A stretch of 19,534 nucleotides of DNA from Alterirhizorhabdus sp964247265 (GTDB lineage Bacteria; Pseudomonadota; Alphaproteobacteria; Sphingomonadales; Sphingomonadaceae), in the NCBI GenBank assembly GCA_964247265.1, contig CAXTTS010000038.1, positions 1 through 19,534 of the forward strand, written 5' to 3'. The first letter of the stretch is position 1, and each line of letters begins with the position of its first letter. The notes below the pieces were generated by a model. It did not search any database, was not told where the DNA came from, and was given only the letters and a program-made list of their open reading frames with translations. Made by a program: the position numbers and the translations under genes. Shown piece after piece: positions 7,843 to 16,625 of the stretch.

Positions 7843-7951
7843 CCGCTAGATATAGAGCGTGGCGCGGGATGATCTAGGGGGCGACGCCTGCCATGTCGCT
7901 TCGTGACGGAGGACAGTAGGGACGGCGGTTCATCACCGCCAAGTCAGCGCC

Positions 7952-8146
7952 TCAATGCGCCTCGTCCGCCGGGCCGCCGATCAGGATGAAGCGGCGATCG
8001 CAATAGCCGCAATCGACGAAGCCGCTCTCGTCGATCTCCAGCCACACGCGCGGGTGGCCCAGGGCGCCGCCGCCGGGAATATCGCTCGCGCCGTCGCAGG
8101 CGACTCGGGTGTTCGGGGTGCGGGTGATCTCGGGGGCGCGCTGCAT
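7952..8146 (-). CDS. Small CHCC zinc-finger protein (zf-CHCC, NDUFS6-like)
   Basis: A 64-residue protein. The pattern VACDG (C17), LGHPRVWLEID (H31) and VDCGYCDRRFIL (C46, C49) matches the zf-CHCC family, whose mitochondrial member is the complex I accessory subunit NDUFS6. In alphaproteobacteria such proteins are annotated only as zinc-finger domain proteins; a link to complex I assembly is inference from homology. The four presumed ligands are all intact and the length fits the bacterial family. It sits 109 nt upstream of tldD on the same strand and is divergent from the ABC ATPase gene. The ATG at 8146 has a weak ribosome site; another ATG seven bases upstream is out of frame. Confidence 0.85.
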   Translation of the reverse strand: MQRAPEITRTPNTRVACDGASDIPGGGALGHPRVWLEIDESGFVDCGYCDRRFILIGGPADEAH

Positions 8147-8275
8147 CGCCCATGCCTAGCGCAGGGCGGGGGGCGGCTTCAAGCGGCGGAATGACGCGGA
8201 TCGAGCCGCGATGCGGCACCCGGGCGGCGCTTGGGCCTTTGCACGCGGCGGTGCGCGGGTCTAAGCGTCGCGCCC

Positions 8276-9211
8276 ATGAACGAAGCAGCGATCCGCATCA
8301 CCGATCTCGCCAAAGTCTATGCCGGCGGCAAGCAGGCGCTGGGGGGCGTCAGCTTCGACGTGCCGCGCGGGCAGATCTTCGGCCTGCTGGGGCCGAACGG
8401 CGCGGGCAAATCGACCCTCATCAACATCCTTGCCGGGATGGTGAACAAGACCGGGGGCGGCGCCAGCATCTGGGGCTTCGACATCGACAAGGATCATCGC
8501 AACGCCAAGGCATCGATCGGGATCGTGCCGCAGGAGATCGTGTTTGATCCCTTCTTCACGCCCTTCGAGACGCTGGAGAACCAGGCGGGCTTCTACGGCG
8601 TGCCCAAGGCGCAACGGCGGACGATGGAGCTGCTGCGCGCGGTGCATCTGGAGGACAAGGCGCATGCCTACGCCCGGTCGCTGTCAGGCGGGATGAAGCG
8701 GCGGCTGCTGGTGGCCAAGGCGATGGTCCATTCGCCGCCGGTGCTGGTGCTGGACGAGCCGACCGCCGGCGTGGACGTGGAGCTGCGCCAGCAGCTGTGG
8801 GCCTATGTCCGCGAGCTGAACCAGCAGGGCGTAACGGTGGTGCTGACGACGCATTATCTGGAGGAGGCGGAGGAGCTGTGCGATCGCATCGCGATCATCA
8901 ACCACGGCAAGCTGATCGCCAACGAACCCACCCGCACCCTCGTCGGCCGCGCCAACGAGAAGGCGGTGGAGGTGACGGTGGACCGCGATCTGGCGGAGGC
9001 GCCCGTCGCCCCCTGTTTCGAGAAGATCGAGCTGAAGGGGGAACGCACCGTCGTCATCACCTACAGCAAGGACAAGGTGAATGCGGGCGAGGTGCTGGCC
9101 GCGTTGCAGCAGGAAGGGCTCGGCATCGTCGACGTCTCCACCCGCGAGGCGGATCTGGAGGACGTGTTCCTGAGCCTCATCCGCGCGGGCGTGACGCCGG
9201 CGCATGGCTGA
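8276..9211 (+). CDS. ABC-2 type transporter ATP-binding protein (DrrA/CcmA-like)
   Basis: A 311-residue ATPase with one nucleotide-binding domain: Walker A GPNGAGKST (residues 39-47), Q-loop Q86, signature LSGGM (136-140), Walker B VLVLDE (156-161), D-loop region AGVD and H-loop H193 in TTHYLEEAEE. After about residue 225 comes a C-terminal extension ending DLEDVFLSL, typical of ATPases that energise ABC-2 exporters. It should act at the inner membrane with a separate permease, but none is adjacent; the next gene is nadB. The substrate cannot be told from the sequence. The ATG at 8276 is preferred; a TTG at 8231 is in frame but would add 15 non-family residues. The stop overlaps the nadB start by 8 nt, so the two are probably cotranscribed and translationally coupled. 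Confidence 0.93.
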   Translation: MNEAAIRITDLAKVYAGGKQALGGVSFDVPRGQIFGLLGPNGAGKSTLINILAGMVNKTGGGASIWGFDIDKDHRNAKASIGIVPQEIVFDPFFTPFETLENQAGFYGVPKAQRRTMELLRAVHLEDKAHAYARSLSGGMKRRLLVAKAMVHSPPVLVLDEPTAGVDVELRQQLWAYVRELNQQGVTVVLTTHYLEEAEELCDRIAIINHGKLIANEPTRTLVGRANEKAVEVTVDRDLAEAPVAPCFEKIELKGERTVVITYSKDKVNAGEVLAALQQEGLGIVDVSTREADLEDVFLSLIRAGVTPAHG

Positions 9212-10790
9212 CCACGCCTATGACGTGGTGGTGGTCGGCTCCGGCGCGGCGGGGCTGACGGCGGCGCTGAACCTGGCGCAACGCTTTCGCGTGGTGGTGC
9301 TGGCGAAGGGCGGCCTTTCCGAGGGATCGACCGCCTGGGCGCAGGGCGGCATCGCGGCGGTGCTGGAGCCGGGCGACACGTTCGAAAGCCATGTCGAGGA
9401 TACGATGGTGGCGGGCGCGGGGCTGAACGACCGCGCCACCGTGGAGTTCGTGGTGGAACATGCGCCCGCCGCGATCGAGCGGCTGGCGGAACTGGGCGTG
9501 CCGTTCAACCCCGGCGGATCGGAACGCTGGCACCTGACGCGCGAGGGCGGCCACAGCCACCGCCGCATCGTCCATGTCGACGACGCGACCGGCTGGGCGG
9601 TGCAGCAGGCGCTGGAAAAGGCGGCGGCGGCCAACCCGAACATCACGCTGGTGCCCGACATGGCGGTGGTGGACCTCGTCACCGGGCGGCATGGCGAGCG
9701 TTACTCCGGCGACGGCCATGTGTGGGGCGTCTATGCGCTGAACCGGGCGAGCGGGCGGGTGGAATTGTTCACCGGCCGGGCGACGATATTGGCGACCGGC
9801 GGCGCGGGCCGCGCCTACCTCTATTCCACCGCGCCGCGCGGGGCGACCGGCGACGGCATCGCGATGGCCTGGCGGGCGGGTGCGCGCATATCGAACATGG
9901 AATTCATGCAGTTCCACCCGACCTGCCTCTACAACCTGGAGGTCAAGAACTTCCTCATCACCGAGGCGGTGCGCGGCGAAGGCGGGCGGCTGCTGCTGCC
10001 GGGCAGCGGCCACCGCTTCATGCCCGATTTCGACGAGCGCGCCGAACTCGCCCCGCGCGACGTGGTGGCGCGCGCGATCGATCACGAGATCAAGCGGCTG
10101 GGGCTGGACTACGTCCATCTCGACATCAGCCACATGCCGCCCGACTTCGTGATCCACCATTTCCCGACGATCCATGCCAAGCTGCTCGGGCTGGGCATCG
10201 ACATCACGACCCAGCCGATCCCGGTGGTGCCGGCGCAGCATTATACGTGCGGCGGCATCCTGGTGGACCGCAAGGGCCGCACCGACCTGCCCGGGCTGTA
10301 TGCCGCGGGCGAATGCACCCAGAGCGGGCTGCACGGGGCGAACCGCCTCGCCTCCAACTCGCTGCTGGAATGCTTCGTCTATGGCGAGGCGGCGGCCGGG
10401 CATATCAGCCGCCACTGGGACGAACTGCCCGCGCCCCCACCGATCCGCCCGTGGGACGAAAGCCGCGTCTCCGATTCGGACGAGGAGGTTGTGGTGCAGC
10501 ACAACTGGCGCGAGATCCGCCGCTTCATGTGGGATTTCGTCGGCATCGTCCGCACCACCAAGCGGCTGGAGCGGGCGCAGCACCGCATCGCCCTGCTGCG
10601 CCGGGAGACGGAGGATTATTACGGCAATTTCCGCGTGACCGCCGACCTGATCGAACTGCGCAACCTGGTGGAGGTGGCCGGGCTGATCGTGCGCTCCGCG
10701 CTAGCCCGCAAGGAGAGCCGGGGGCTGCACTATACGCTGGATTATCCCGAAACGCTGGCGGTGGCGAAGGATACTATCCTGACGCCGTGA
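9204..10790 (+). CDS. nadB: L-aspartate oxidase
   Basis: A 528-residue FAD enzyme that oxidises L-aspartate to iminoaspartate, the first step of de novo NAD synthesis, which passes the product to NadA. The FAD-binding Rossmann motif VGSGAAGL is at residues 11-18 and the STAWAQGGIAA loop at 42-52. Active-site residues align with E. coli NadB at a constant offset: H239 in QFHPT, R285 in ELAPRDVVARAI, H346 in PAQHYTCGG and R381 in GANRLASNSLLE. These features separate it from the fumarate reductase and succinate dehydrogenase flavoproteins. A C-terminal helical domain begins near residue 425. The ATG overlaps the end of the ABC ATPase gene (bases 9204-9211). nadA and nadC are not in the window, unlike the clustered arrangement in many bacteria. 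Confidence 0.95.
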   Translation: MADHAYDVVVVGSGAAGLTAALNLAQRFRVVVLAKGGLSEGSTAWAQGGIAAVLEPGDTFESHVEDTMVAGAGLNDRATVEFVVEHAPAAIERLAELGVPFNPGGSERWHLTREGGHSHRRIVHVDDATGWAVQQALEKAAAANPNITLVPDMAVVDLVTGRHGERYSGDGHVWGVYALNRASGRVELFTGRATILATGGAGRAYLYSTAPRGATGDGIAMAWRAGARISNMEFMQFHPTCLYNLEVKNFLITEAVRGEGGRLLLPGSGHRFMPDFDERAELAPRDVVARAIDHEIKRLGLDYVHLDISHMPPDFVIHHFPTIHAKLLGLGIDITTQPIPVVPAQHYTCGGILVDRKGRTDLPGLYAAGECTQSGLHGANRLASNSLLECFVYGEAAAGHISRHWDELPAPPPIRPWDESRVSDSDEEVVVQHNWREIRRFMWDFVGIVRTTKRLERAQHRIALLRRETEDYYGNFRVTADLIELRNLVEVAGLIVRSALARKESRGLHYTLDYPETLAVAKDTILTP

Positions 10791-10876
10791 GGCGCGGTTG
10801 CACCAGCCGATCGGCCGATTGATCCGGGTGCATCCTTCCGGTCGCGTTCGGCGCGCGGCGCTGCTATTCGCGCGCA

Positions 10877-13630
10877 ATGGCATCCAACCATCTCTATCTG
10901 GTCGACGGCTCCGGCTATATCTTCCGCGCCTATCACCGCCTGCCGCCGCTGACCAACCGGCACGGCATGCCCGCCGGCGCGGTCTACGGCTTCACCACCA
11001 TGCTGTGGCGGCTGGTGGACGATCTGCACAAGGCGGACGGGCCCACGCATCTGGCAGTGATCCTCGATGCCTCGTCCAAGACGTTCCGCAACGACATGTA
11101 CGATCAGTACAAGGCGCACCGCCCGCCGCCGCCCGCCGATCTCGTGCCGCAATTTCCGCTGATCCGCGATGCGACGCGCGCGTTCAGCGTGCCGTGCATC
11201 GAGGAGGAGGGGCTGGAGGCGGACGACATCATCGCCTGCTACGCCAAGGCCGCGCTCGCCGCCGGATGGCAGGTGACGATCGTTTCCAGCGACAAGGACC
11301 TGATGCAGCTGATCGAGGATGGCCGGCTGGACATGCTCGACACGATGAACAACCGGCGGCTGGGCAGCGCCTATGTGATCGAGAAGTTCGGCGTGCCGCC
11401 CGACAAGCTGGGCGACGTGCTGGCGCTGATGGGCGACAGCGTGGACAATGTGCCGGGCGTGCCGGGCATCGGCCCGAAGACGGCATCACAGCTGATCCAG
11501 GAACATGGCGATCTGGAAAGCGTGCTGGCCGCCGCCGAGACGGTGAAGAAGCCCAAGCTGCGCCAATCGCTGATCGACCATGCCGACAATGCCCGGCTGA
11601 GCCGCGAACTGGTGCGGCTGGTGTGCGACCGGCCGCTGCCGGAGCCGCTGGAGGATCTGGCGCTGAAGGGCATTCCGCCCGAGCCGCTGCGCGCGTTCCT
11701 GGAGGAGCAGGGTTTCCGCACGCTGCTGCTGAAGGTGGGCGGCGGGCACGACGTCTCCGCTGCCCCCGCCGCCCCGCCGACCACGCCCGACGAGGAGCCG
11801 GCCTTCGTCCACAAGGATTATGAGACGGTCGTCACCGCCGACGCGCTCGATCGCTGGATCGCCGAGGCGGTGGCCAAGGGCGTGGTGGCGATCGACACGC
11901 AGACCGACGTGGCGGACGTGATGCGCGCCGAACTCGTCGGCATCGCGCTCGCCACCGGGCCGGGCCGCGCCTGCTACGTGCCGCTCGGCCATTCGGGCGA
12001 GGATCTGCTGACCGATCCGCCGCAGCAGGTGGCGCGCAACGTGGCGCTGGCGAAGCTGAAGCCGCTGCTGGAGCATCCGGGCGTGCTGAAGGTGGGGCAG
12101 GACATCAAATATGACGTGGTGCTGCTCGGCCGGGGCGGCACTGCGGTGGCGCCGATCGACGACACGATGGTCATCAGCTACGATCTCGATGCCGGGCTGA
12201 ACGCGCATGTGACCAACGATCTGTGCGCGCGCCACCTCGGCCATCAGGCGATCGATTTCAAGACGGTGTGCGGCACCGGCAAGAGCCTCATCAGCTTCGA
12301 CAAGGTGCCGATCGGCCGCGCCACCGAATATGCCGGCGAGAGCGTGGACATCGGCTACCGCCTGTGGCGCCGGCTGAAGCCGCGGCTGGCGCGAGAGCAG
12401 GCGACGCGGGTGTACGAGCTGGTCGACCGGCCGCTGATCCCGGTGGTGGCCGGAATGGAGGCGGCCGGCATCCGTGTCGATCGCGAGGAGCTGGCGCGGC
12501 TGTCCGCCGAGTTCGGCCGCGAGATCGCGCGGCTGGAGGGGGAGGTGCACGAGCTGGCCGGCGGCCCCTTCACCATCGGCAGCCCCAAGCAATTGGGCGA
12601 GGTGCTGTTCGAGCGGCTGGGCCTGAAGGGCGGCCGCAAGGGCAAGACCGGCGTCTATTCCACCGACATGACCGAGCTGGAGCGGCTGGACCTGGAGGGC
12701 GCGCCGATCGCCGCCAAGGTGCTGGAATGGCGCCAGGTGACGAAGCTGAAATCCACCTACACCGATGCGTTGCAGGCGCAGATCAACCCGGATACCGGCC
12801 GCGTCCACACCACCTTCAGCCTGGCGATCGCGCAGACCGGGCGGCTTTCCTCGACCGATCCGAACCTGCAGAACATCCCGATCCGCACCCAGCTGGGCCG
12901 GCGCATCCGCGAGGCATTTGTCGCGGAGCCAGGCAAGCTGCTGCTGGCGGCGGATTATTCGCAGATCGAGCTGCGGCTGGCGGCGCACATGGCCGACGTG
13001 CCGGCGCTGCGCGATGCCTTTGCGCGCGGCGACGACATCCATTCACTCACCGCGCAGGAACTGTTCGGCACGGTGGATCGCGACACCCGCGGCAAGGCCA
13101 AGACGATCAACTTCGCGATCCTGTACGGCATTTCGTCCTGGGGCCTCGCCGGCCGGCTGGGGGTGGACCGGATCGAGGCGCAGGCGATGATCGATCGCTA
13201 TTTCGACCGCTTCCCCGGCATCAAGACCTACATCGCCGAGACGCTGACGGCGGTGCGCGACAAGGGCTATGTCACCACCCTGTTCGGCCGCAAGACGCAC
13301 CTGCCGGGGATCAAGTCGTCGCGCCAGAACGAGCGCCAGTCGGCCGAGCGGCAGGCGATCAACGCGCCGATCCAGGGGACGAGCGCCGACATCATCAAGC
13401 GCGCGATGGTGCGGATGAACCCCGCCCTCGCCGCCGCCGGCCTTTCCGACGTGCGGATGCTGTTGCAGGTGCATGACGAACTGGTGTTCGAACTCGCGCC
13501 CGATCAGGTGTCGGCGGCGACCGAGGTGATCCGCGGCGTGATGGCGGGCGCGGCCGAGCCATCGGTGGCGCTGAGCGTGCCGCTGGGCGTGGAGGTGGGC
13601 ACCGGCCACAGCTGGGGCGCCGCGCATTGA
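10877..13630 (+). CDS. polA: DNA polymerase I, proofreading site apparently degenerate
   Basis: A 917-residue three-domain polymerase for Okazaki fragment processing and repair. The 5' nuclease domain (about 1-290) has DGSGYIFRAYH, EADDIIA, SSDKDLMQLI and GDSVDNVPGVPGIGPKTA, all intact. The polymerase domain keeps motif A DYSQIELR with D693, the O-helix with R738, K742 and F746, and motif C VHDE with H866, D867 and E868. The middle 3'-5' exonuclease domain is altered: Exo I reads DTQT (D340 kept, Q342 replacing the metal-binding Glu), Exo II GQDIKYD (D413 kept, Asp replacing the usual Asn), and Exo III YAGES (Y485 kept, S489 replacing the metal-binding Asp). Proofreading is therefore probably lost. 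The ATG at 10877 has no clear Shine-Dalgarno. The stop overlaps the TTG start of the flippase gene. Confidence 0.96.
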   Translation: MASNHLYLVDGSGYIFRAYHRLPPLTNRHGMPAGAVYGFTTMLWRLVDDLHKADGPTHLAVILDASSKTFRNDMYDQYKAHRPPPPADLVPQFPLIRDATRAFSVPCIEEEGLEADDIIACYAKAALAAGWQVTIVSSDKDLMQLIEDGRLDMLDTMNNRRLGSAYVIEKFGVPPDKLGDVLALMGDSVDNVPGVPGIGPKTASQLIQEHGDLESVLAAAETVKKPKLRQSLIDHADNARLSRELVRLVCDRPLPEPLEDLALKGIPPEPLRAFLEEQGFRTLLLKVGGGHDVSAAPAAPPTTPDEEPAFVHKDYETVVTADALDRWIAEAVAKGVVAIDTQTDVADVMRAELVGIALATGPGRACYVPLGHSGEDLLTDPPQQVARNVALAKLKPLLEHPGVLKVGQDIKYDVVLLGRGGTAVAPIDDTMVISYDLDAGLNAHVTNDLCARHLGHQAIDFKTVCGTGKSLISFDKVPIGRATEYAGESVDIGYRLWRRLKPRLAREQATRVYELVDRPLIPVVAGMEAAGIRVDREELARLSAEFGREIARLEGEVHELAGGPFTIGSPKQLGEVLFERLGLKGGRKGKTGVYSTDMTELERLDLEGAPIAAKVLEWRQVTKLKSTYTDALQAQINPDTGRVHTTFSLAIAQTGRLSSTDPNLQNIPIRTQLGRRIREAFVAEPGKLLLAADYSQIELRLAAHMADVPALRDAFARGDDIHSLTAQELFGTVDRDTRGKAKTINFAILYGISSWGLAGRLGVDRIEAQAMIDRYFDRFPGIKTYIAETLTAVRDKGYVTTLFGRKTHLPGIKSSRQNERQSAERQAINAPIQGTSADIIKRAMVRMNPALAAAGLSDVRMLLQVHDELVFELAPDQVSAATEVIRGVMAGAAEPSVALSVPLGVEVGTGHSWGAAH

Positions 13631-15141
13631 CGAAACCCTGCGCGGCCGGGGCGGCGCCTGAAAGCGATATAGCCGATCTGGCGAAGGGCGGGCGGACGAA
13701 CTTCCTCGGTTTCCTGCTGCGGCTGGCGGCGCGCATCCCGTTCCTGTTCATCGCCGGGCGGATTTATGGCGCGGAAGCGCTGGGCCGCTTCGCCTATGCG
13801 GTGATCGTGGTGGAATTCGCCGCGCAGCTGGCGACGCTCGGCCTGCGGCGGGGGCTGGCGGACCAGCTGACGAAAACCCAGCGGCCGCACGCGCATGTGG
13901 TGGCCGACGCGCTGATCGTGGGCACCGTCGCCTCGGCGATAGTGGCGGGGATATTGGCGCTGTTCCCGGCGATGATGTTTCCGAACAGCGCGATCAACGG
14001 GCTGGAATGGCTGCTGCCGCTGGCGGTGTTCGCGCTCGTCTGGTCCGACATATCGTTGGCGGCGCTGGCCTATCGGCATGACATCGGCGCGATGGTGAAG
14101 GCGCGGTCGATCATCGAGCCCTGGACGATCAGCATCGCCGCGCTGGCGCTCAGCTGGTATTCGCTGCGCGACGGGCTGATCCTCTCCTACGTCGCATCGA
14201 TGGTGGCGGCGCTGATCGCCTCGGTATGGCCGCTGCTGCGCAGCTACGGCATCCCGCGCGGCTGGCGCGAGCGGCCGGCGCGGCTGCTGAAGATGGTGCG
14301 CCGCAACCTGCCGTTGGCGGCGGCCGATGCGATCGAATGGGGATCGCGGCGGCTGGATATCGCGATCCTGGGCCTGCTGTTTCCGCCGGCGATCGTCGGC
14401 ATCTATTATGTCGCGCAACAGGTCGCCTCGCTGCCGCAGAAACTGAAGACCAGCTTCGACACGATTCTCGGCCCGGTCATCACGCAGAAGCTGGGCGAGG
14501 GCGATCGACCGGCGGTGGCGCGGCAGGTGCGGCAGGTGGGCTTCTGGATCATCGCGGCGCAGGCCGGCGTCGCCTTGTGCCTGGGCATACCGGGCGAGGC
14601 GGTGATGGGGCTGGTCGGCCCGAATTTCGTCGGCGGCACCGGCGCGCTCGCCTTCCTGCTCGCGGCCGAGGTGGTGGCGGCCACCGCCGTCGTGTCGGAA
14701 GCGGCGCTGATCTATGTCGCGCGCAAGCGCAACCTCGCCATCTCGCTGGCGATGATCGCGGTGCAGGTGGGGCTGAGCTTCGCCATCGTCCACGTCATGC
14801 GCCGCTTCGGCCTGCCGTTGCTGGTGCAGGCGGCGGGGCCGGCGCTGGCGATGACGCTCGCGCTGGGCTTCGCCTCGGTCGCCAAGGCGCGGCTGCTGTC
14901 GCGGCTGCTCGGCGCGCCGGTATCGGGCTGGCGCTGGGCGATCGTGTGGGCGACGGCGCCGGCCGTGGCGGTGGGCGGGCTGATGACGCTGCTGCCCGAG
15001 TGGGTGGAGCTGATCCTCGGCATCCCGGCGATCCTGGCGGTCTATGGCGCGGTGATCTGGTATCGCGGCTTCGGCGCGGAGGATCGCGAGCTGTTCCGCA
15101 TGAAGGCGCCGGCCGAGCCGAGGCTGGCGGAGGAGATCTGA
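13627..15141 (+). CDS. Polysaccharide/lipopolysaccharide flippase (Wzx-like, MOP superfamily)
   Basis: A 504-residue polytopic membrane protein with roughly 12-14 hydrophobic helices, of the polysaccharide transporter family that flips lipid-linked sugars across the inner membrane. The N-terminal segment GGRTNFLGFLLRLAARIPFL, with a following YGAEALGRFAYA, is typical of these flippases, as is a mid-protein NLPLAAADAIEWGSRRLDI helix pair. Short basic loops fall between helices, and the C-terminal tail is charged (AEDRELFRMK). The start is a TTG whose bases overlap the polA stop (TTGA, 13627-13630), suggesting translational coupling; no ATG or GTG lies near the conserved N-terminus. No glycosyltransferase or other capsule gene is nearby, so the sugar substrate is unknown. 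Confidence 0.85.
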   Translation: MTKPCAAGAAPESDIADLAKGGRTNFLGFLLRLAARIPFLFIAGRIYGAEALGRFAYAVIVVEFAAQLATLGLRRGLADQLTKTQRPHAHVVADALIVGTVASAIVAGILALFPAMMFPNSAINGLEWLLPLAVFALVWSDISLAALAYRHDIGAMVKARSIIEPWTISIAALALSWYSLRDGLILSYVASMVAALIASVWPLLRSYGIPRGWRERPARLLKMVRRNLPLAAADAIEWGSRRLDIAILGLLFPPAIVGIYYVAQQVASLPQKLKTSFDTILGPVITQKLGEGDRPAVARQVRQVGFWIIAAQAGVALCLGIPGEAVMGLVGPNFVGGTGALAFLLAAEVVAATAVVSEAALIYVARKRNLAISLAMIAVQVGLSFAIVHVMRRFGLPLLVQAAGPALAMTLALGFASVAKARLLSRLLGAPVSGWRWAIVWATAPAVAVGGLMTLLPEWVELILGIPAILAVYGAVIWYRGFGAEDRELFRMKAPAEPRLAEEI

Positions 15142-15206
15142 ACCGGCGGCCGACCCGCATCCGCTGTTGTGGCGGAGGCGGTTTGCGGCGATAGGAGGGT
15201 CGCGCC

Positions 15207-16523
15207 ATGCAAGCCGACGCCCCCCTATCGCCATTCCCCTGGTTCGATTGCGTCATCATCCTCGCGCTGGTGGCGCTGAACGGCGTGTTCGCGATGTCCG
15301 AGCTGGCGATCGTCTCATCGCGCCGGCCCCGGCTGGAGGCGATGGCGCGCGCCGGCAAGCGCGGCGCCCGTGCCGCGATCGAACTCAGCACCGATCCCAA
15401 CCGCTTCCTCTCCACCGTGCAGATCGGCATCACGCTGATCGGCATCCTCGCCGGCGCCTATTCGGGCGCGAGCCTGGGCGGGCCGGTGAGCGAGCGGCTG
15501 GCGCGGCTAGGCGTGCCGGCGGGTGCGGCGGGCGAGATCGGCTTCGGCGCGGTGATCGCGGTGACGACCTATATCTCGCTCATCATCGGCGAGCTGGTGC
15601 CCAAGCAGTTCGCGCTGCGTCGGCCGGAGGCGATCGCCGCCGTGATGGCGCTGCCGATGCGCTGGATCGCCAAGGCGACGGCGCCACTCGGCTGGCTGCT
15701 GGACGGATCGAGCGCGCTGATCTTCCGCCTGCTGCGGCTGGACCGCGATTCGGAGCAGCATGTGACGGCGGAGGAGCTGCACCTGATCGTCGCCGAGGCA
15801 TCGAGCGCGGGTGTGATCGAGGAAAGCGAGCGGGCGATCATCTCCGGCGTGGTGCGGCTGGCCGACCGGCCGGTGCGCGAGGTGATGACGCCGCGCACCG
15901 ACATAGAGTGGATCGATTGCGGCGCCGATGCCGACGAGATCCGCGCCCAGCTTGCCGCCATGCCGCACAGCCGGATGCCGGTGGCGAACGGATCGGTCGA
16001 CGATATCGTCGGCGTGGTGCAGGCGCGAGACGTGGTGGCGGCGCTGATCGGCGGGCAGGCGATCGATTTGCGGGCGCTGATGCGCGGCGCGCCGGTGGTG
16101 CCGGACCAGATGGATGCGATGGACGCGTTGCAGACGCTGCGCGACGCCGAGGTGCCGGTGGCGCTGGTGCATGACGAATATGGCCATTTCGAAGGCATCG
16201 TCACGCCCGCCGACCTGCTCGCCGCGATCGCGGGCGAGTTCGCCTCCGATCAGGACGAGGGCACCGATCCGCCGCTGGTGGAGCGCGAGGGCGGCGGCTG
16301 GCTGATTTCCGGATCGCTGCCGGCCGACGTGATGGCCGAGCGGCTGGGCCTGATCCTGTCGGAAGATCGCGATTATGCGACAGTGGCCGGGTTCGCGCTG
16401 TCGGTGCTGCGCCATCTGCCGACGGTGGGCGAGCATTTCGACAGTGGCGCGTGGCGTTTCGAGATCGTCGACATGGACGGCCGCAAGATCGACAAGCTGC
16501 TGGCGACGGAGCGCGCGCGCTAA
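15207..16523 (+). CDS. CNNM/HlyC-CorC family membrane protein with CBS pair
   Basis: A 438-residue protein of the hemolysin-C/CorC family. The N-terminal CNNM (DUF21) membrane domain spans residues 1-180, with ALNGVFAMSELAIVSSRR and the conserved GELVPK (128-133). A pair of CBS domains occupies about 226-345, opening with VREVMTPRTDI and including VHDEYGHFEGIVTPADLLAAI. The C-terminal transporter-associated CorC_HlyC domain spans about 355-435. Relatives are linked to magnesium or cobalt efflux in other bacteria; the old hemolysin name is not informative. The start is well supported: AGGAGGG at 15193-15199 lies seven bases before the ATG. It is 65 nt downstream of the flippase gene. Ion specificity cannot be told from the sequence. 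Confidence 0.92.
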   Translation: MQADAPLSPFPWFDCVIILALVALNGVFAMSELAIVSSRRPRLEAMARAGKRGARAAIELSTDPNRFLSTVQIGITLIGILAGAYSGASLGGPVSERLARLGVPAGAAGEIGFGAVIAVTTYISLIIGELVPKQFALRRPEAIAAVMALPMRWIAKATAPLGWLLDGSSALIFRLLRLDRDSEQHVTAEELHLIVAEASSAGVIEESERAIISGVVRLADRPVREVMTPRTDIEWIDCGADADEIRAQLAAMPHSRMPVANGSVDDIVGVVQARDVVAALIGGQAIDLRALMRGAPVVPDQMDAMDALQTLRDAEVPVALVHDEYGHFEGIVTPADLLAAIAGEFASDQDEGTDPPLVEREGGGWLISGSLPADVMAERLGLILSEDRDYATVAGFALSVLRHLPTVGEHFDSGAWRFEIVDMDGRKIDKLLATERAR

Positions 16524-16577
16524 GGCCGTTTTCGAACGGCCTGGATCACGTCGCCCCGGGATTGATCCGGGGCGACG
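16523..16577. terminator. Two tandem hairpins between convergent genes
   Basis: The first is an 8-bp stem with a TTCG tetraloop, starting on the last base of the CBS gene stop codon (arms 16523-16530 and 16535-16542). The second is a perfect 11-bp stem (16549-16559 and 16567-16577) with a 7-nt loop. Neither has a clear T-run on either strand. Their position suggests transcript-end structures for the CBS gene and the opposing HhH gene. The second could also be a member of a dispersed palindromic repeat family. Confidence 0.5.
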
Positions 16578-16625
16578 CATGATAACCGATCGGGAACCGC
16601 TCTGGTGATGCGCCCGGCGTCTGGT

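Noticed and set aside
6316..7872. 518-codon plus-strand frame opposite tldD
   Set aside because: It is a low-complexity shadow of tldD with no conserved motif; tldD on the minus strand has a clear family match.
10810..10819. 10-bp palindrome ATCGGCCGAT upstream of polA
   Set aside because: Short GC-rich palindromes are expected by chance at this composition, and it is not repeated elsewhere in the window.
11486..13042. Long open frame of over 500 codons antisense to polA, with similar ones antisense to the flippase (13504-15234) and nadB (9177-10583)
   Set aside because: High GC makes stop codons rare in these frames. The translations are rich in Arg, His, Gln and Ala with no recognisable domain, and each lies opposite a well-supported gene.
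15207..16523. Hemolysin / virulence factor reading of the CorC-type gene
   Set aside because: The domain order CNNM-CBS-CorC_HlyC is that of ion-transport-related membrane proteins; the hemolysin label is historical.
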